A stretch of 8,042 nt of DNA, taken from contig JABEUW010000107.1 in assembly GCA_013043945.1 (NCBI GenBank), positions 1 through 8,042 on the forward strand. Reading direction: 5' to 3'. This document shows positions 5,969 to 8,042 of the stretch, piece after piece. Each line of letters opens with the position of its first letter. Positions within the stretch are counted from its first letter, which is position 1. Source of the DNA: Vulcanimicrobiota bacterium. GTDB lineage: Bacteria; Vulcanimicrobiota; Vulcanimicrobiia; Vulcanimicrobiales; Vulcanimicrobiaceae. Under the pieces are notes generated by a model. It saw nothing but the letters and a program-made list of their open reading frames with translations. It ran no database searches and was not told the DNA's origin. A program made the position numbers and the translations under genes.

Positions 5969-7363
5969 ATGCCGCTGCACCCAATCGACAGAATGCTCGT
6001 CGACGCGCTCCCACCCGGGACGCTTTTTTCTGTCGGCGGACGTGTCCGCGACGAGTTGCGCCTCGGGGATGCATCGGAGCCAAAAGATTTCGATTACGTT
6101 GTGACCGGCCTCTCGTTCGCGCAGATCAAGGAACGCCTGGCCTCTCTGGGACGTGTCGATCTGGTTGGCGAGAGTTTTGCGGTCCTGAAGCTGACGCTGC
6201 AGGGGCGGAGCGTCGATCTCGCTCCTCCTCGTCGCGAGCGCTCGACCGGGGTGGGGCACCGTGCCTTCGATATCGAGAGCGGGCCCGGGGTGAGCATCGA
6301 GGAGGACCTGGGGCGCCGAGATTTCCGCATGAACGCGATTGCGCGAGCGCTTCCCGGTGGCACGCTCGTCGATCCGTTCGCCGGCGAGGCCGATATCGCG
6401 GCGCGTCGGATCGATATTCTCTGGCCGGGTGCCTTCCGCGAGGATCCGCTGCGCATGTTGCGGGCCGCTCAATTTGCCGCACGCTTCGAGTTCTCGGTGA
6501 GCGAGGAGACCCGGAAAGCGATGCGCGAAGCCGCGCCGCTCACCGCATCGATCTCCGCTGAACGCGTGATGGAGGAGCTGAACAAGCTCCTCGCCCTCGC
6601 CGCGAAGCCTTCGTTAGGGTTCCGCCTCCTCGAAGAGAGCGGTGTCCTCGCTGTCCTTCTCCCCGAGGTGCTCGAGGGCCGCAACGTCGGGCAGAACGAG
6701 TGGCACGCCTACGATGTGCTCGACCACAATCTCGCGACGCTCGACGCCGCGCCGCAGGGCGACCTCGCCCTACGGCTCGCATCACTCCTCCACGACGTGG
6801 GGAAGCCGCGAACCAAAGATGGGCCGCACTTCTATCGCCACGAGCAGGTCGGTGGCGACCTCACCCGCGCGATCCTTCAACGATTCCGCTTCTCCGGTGA
6901 GGTGATCGACGAAGTCGAGGCGCTCGTGCGCAATCACATGTACGTCGCTGATCCCCAGCTCAGCGAGCCCGCTCTGCGGCGCTTCATCCGCCGCATCGGG
7001 GCCTCGCGGTTGGAGCGGCAGTTTTCGCTCCGAGCCGCGGATATCGTCGGCTCCGGGCTCCCCAAGCGCGACGGCTCGAACGAACGCTTCGAGGAGCGTG
7101 TCCGCAGCGAGCTCGCAAAAGAACCACCCCTCGGGGTCGGCGATTTGGCGATCGGTGGCCAAGAGGTTATCGCGGCGATGCGCGCTCGGGGGCTTGTCAA
7201 CGATGCGTTTCGAGGTGATAAGAGAGTAGGGACGGCGCTCGCGTTGCTTCTCGAGAAGGTTACCGAGCGGCCCGAGCATAACGAGCGGGATTCGCTCCTC
7301 ACACTGCTTGGGGAGTATCTCGCATCGCCGGAGCCCGAGAGCGACAGCGAATGTTTCACGTGA
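5969..7363 (+). CDS. cca: CCA-adding tRNA nucleotidyltransferase-like protein with HD domain
   Basis: A 464-aa class II poly(A) polymerase/CCA-adding family protein, likely adding or repairing the 3' CCA end of tRNAs. Seen in order: GGRVRD (23-28) with the metal-binding D40-F-D42; the RRDFRMNA motif (116-123); and the nucleotide-selecting EDPLRMLR motif (158-165), followed by AAQFAARF where many relatives have R for Q168. The tRNA-binding helical part comes next. An HD phosphohydrolase-type domain follows, with H253, H275-D276 (LLHDVGKP), H291, H323 and D358. The C-terminal 80 residues are less distinctive. Related proteins can be CCA-, CC- or A-adding enzymes, and the sequence alone does not choose between them. 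ATG 5969 has no visible ribosome binding site. The last codons and the TGA lie within a perfect parS. parA follows 19 bp later. Confidence 0.88.
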   Translation: MPLHPIDRMLVDALPPGTLFSVGGRVRDELRLGDASEPKDFDYVVTGLSFAQIKERLASLGRVDLVGESFAVLKLTLQGRSVDLAPPRRERSTGVGHRAFDIESGPGVSIEEDLGRRDFRMNAIARALPGGTLVDPFAGEADIAARRIDILWPGAFREDPLRMLRAAQFAARFEFSVSEETRKAMREAAPLTASISAERVMEELNKLLALAAKPSLGFRLLEESGVLAVLLPEVLEGRNVGQNEWHAYDVLDHNLATLDAAPQGDLALRLASLLHDVGKPRTKDGPHFYRHEQVGGDLTRAILQRFRFSGEVIDEVEALVRNHMYVADPQLSEPALRRFIRRIGASRLERQFSLRAADIVGSGLPKRDGSNERFEERVRSELAKEPPLGVGDLAIGGQEVIAAMRARGLVNDAFRGDKRVGTALALLLEKVTERPEHNERDSLLTLLGEYLASPEPESDSECFT

Positions 7364-7367
7364 AACA
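7352..7367. promoter_or_regulatory. parS: Perfect parS centromere site
   Basis: TGTTTCACGTGAAACA is a perfect 16-bp palindrome identical to the consensus bacterial parS, the loading site for the CTP-dependent clamp protein ParB/Spo0J. It includes the last codons of cca (Cys-Phe-Thr) and its stop TGA at 7361-7363, and it sits 15 bp upstream of the parA start. A parS next to parAB is common near chromosome origins. Confidence 0.93.
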
Positions 7368-7370
7368 TTC

Positions 7371-7376
7371 AAGGAG
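7371..7376 (+). promoter_or_regulatory. Shine-Dalgarno AAGGAG that sets the parA start
   Basis: A full-strength AAGGAG with six bases to the CTG at 7383, an ideal distance. No ATG, GTG or TTG lies in frame near it. This supports CTG as the initiator. Confidence 0.75.
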
Positions 7377-7382
7377 AGCGTC

Positions 7383-8042
7383 CTGACTCGTATTATCGCG
7401 TTAGTCAACCAGAAAGGCGGCGTCGGCAAATCGACGACCGCCGTCAATCTCGGTGCCGCGCTCGCACTTGAAGGGCAGCGCGTGCTCGTTATCGATTGCG
7501 ACCCGCAAGGCAATACCACCACGGGCTTCGGTATCGAAAAAAGCAAATTGCGCGCCGACACCTACAGCGTGCTGCTCGGCGATACGCGTATCGACGATGC
7601 GCTCGTTCCCACTGACATCGAACACCTCGAACTTCTTCCCGCTACGCTCAATCTCGCCGGTGCGGAGATCGAACTCGTCTCTGCGCTCTCGCGCGAAACG
7701 CGCTTGCGCGCCGCGCTCCAACCGGTCGCATCGCGCTACGATTACGTGCTCATCGATTGCCCGCCCTCATTGGGTTTGCTGACGATCAACGCGCTTACCG
7801 CGGCCGAGGAGATCGTAATTCCGGTGCAGGCCGAGTTCTACGCGCTCGAAGGATTGACGCAGTTAACCGCCGTCGTTCATAAAGTGCGCGAAGCGCTCAA
7901 TCCGAGTCTGCACGTTAGCGGCGTACTCGTCACGATGTTCGACGGGCGCACGCGGTTAGCGAGCGAAGTGATCGACGAACTTGAGAAATATTGTCCCGAA
8001 CAAATGTACAAAACGCAGATTCCGCGCAACATTCGACTGAGC
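7383..8042 (+). CDS. parA: Chromosome-partitioning ATPase ParA/Soj (3' end outside window), apparent CTG start
   Basis: The first 220 codons of a ParA/MinD-type Walker ATPase, which moves or regulates ParB-parS complexes over the nucleoid during origin segregation. The deviant Walker A motif is KGGVGKSTT (11-19), with signature Lys11 and Lys16. Walker A' is VLVIDCDPQGN (34-44) and Walker B is YVLIDCPPSLG (121-131). PVQAEFYALEGLTQL (147-161) and TRLASEVIDEL are also typical. The frame is open to the last base. No ATG/GTG/TTG initiator exists at the right place. CTG at 7383, six bases after AAGGAG, gives MTRIIALVNQKGG, the normal ParA beginning. An ATT at 7392 is a poorer alternative. parB is expected downstream. 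Confidence 0.94.
   Translation, partial: MTRIIALVNQKGGVGKSTTAVNLGAALALEGQRVLVIDCDPQGNTTTGFGIEKSKLRADTYSVLLGDTRIDDALVPTDIEHLELLPATLNLAGAEIELVSALSRETRLRAALQPVASRYDYVLIDCPPSLGLLTINALTAAEEIVIPVQAEFYALEGLTQLTAVVHKVREALNPSLHVSGVLVTMFDGRTRLASEVIDELEKYCPEQMYKTQIPRNIRLS

Overview
The window is GC-rich bacterial chromosomal DNA, and every recognisable gene lies on the + strand. The order is yidC (3' part), jag, mnmE, mnmG, rsmG, a repeat-rich intergenic region, an HD-type CCA-adding enzyme gene, and parA (5' part). This is the classic conserved cluster found next to the replication origin in many bacteria. The phylum cannot be fixed from the sequence alone. High GC, the hairpin repeat family in the intergenic region, and the RGG-tailed Jag would fit a lineage such as Eremiobacterota/WPS-2, but that is only an impression.

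Positions 1-5337 hold a tightly packed run. yidC and jag overlap by one base (TAATG). jag and mnmE are separated by 36 bp. mnmE and mnmG are separated by 2 bp. mnmG and rsmG overlap by four bases (ATGA). Together these encode membrane-protein insertion (YidC), an RNA-binding partner (Jag/KhpB), the two subunits of the tRNA wobble-uridine modification enzyme (MnmE-MnmG), and the 16S rRNA G527 methyltransferase (RsmG). The striking feature is that mnmE is one open frame with a complete VOC/glyoxalase-fold domain joined in front of it.

Positions 5338-5968 are non-coding. They contain about six copies, some truncated and one inverted, of a 44-46 bp element with a perfect GAA-loop hairpin. A 21-bp tandem array there appears to be the same element with its hairpin core deleted. 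A 26-bp perfect palindrome and two sites one or two bases away from the ParB-binding site parS also lie in this region.

Positions 5969-8042 hold a CCA-adding enzyme/HD-domain protein that may be translated from a leaderless mRNA. Its last codons and stop lie inside a perfect parS (TGTTTCACGTGAAACA). A strong Shine-Dalgarno follows, then parA, which appears to start with CTG. The parA-parS unit, with the expected parB just beyond the window, would segregate the chromosome origin. The parS-like sites in the repeat region could extend the ParB-loading zone upstream.
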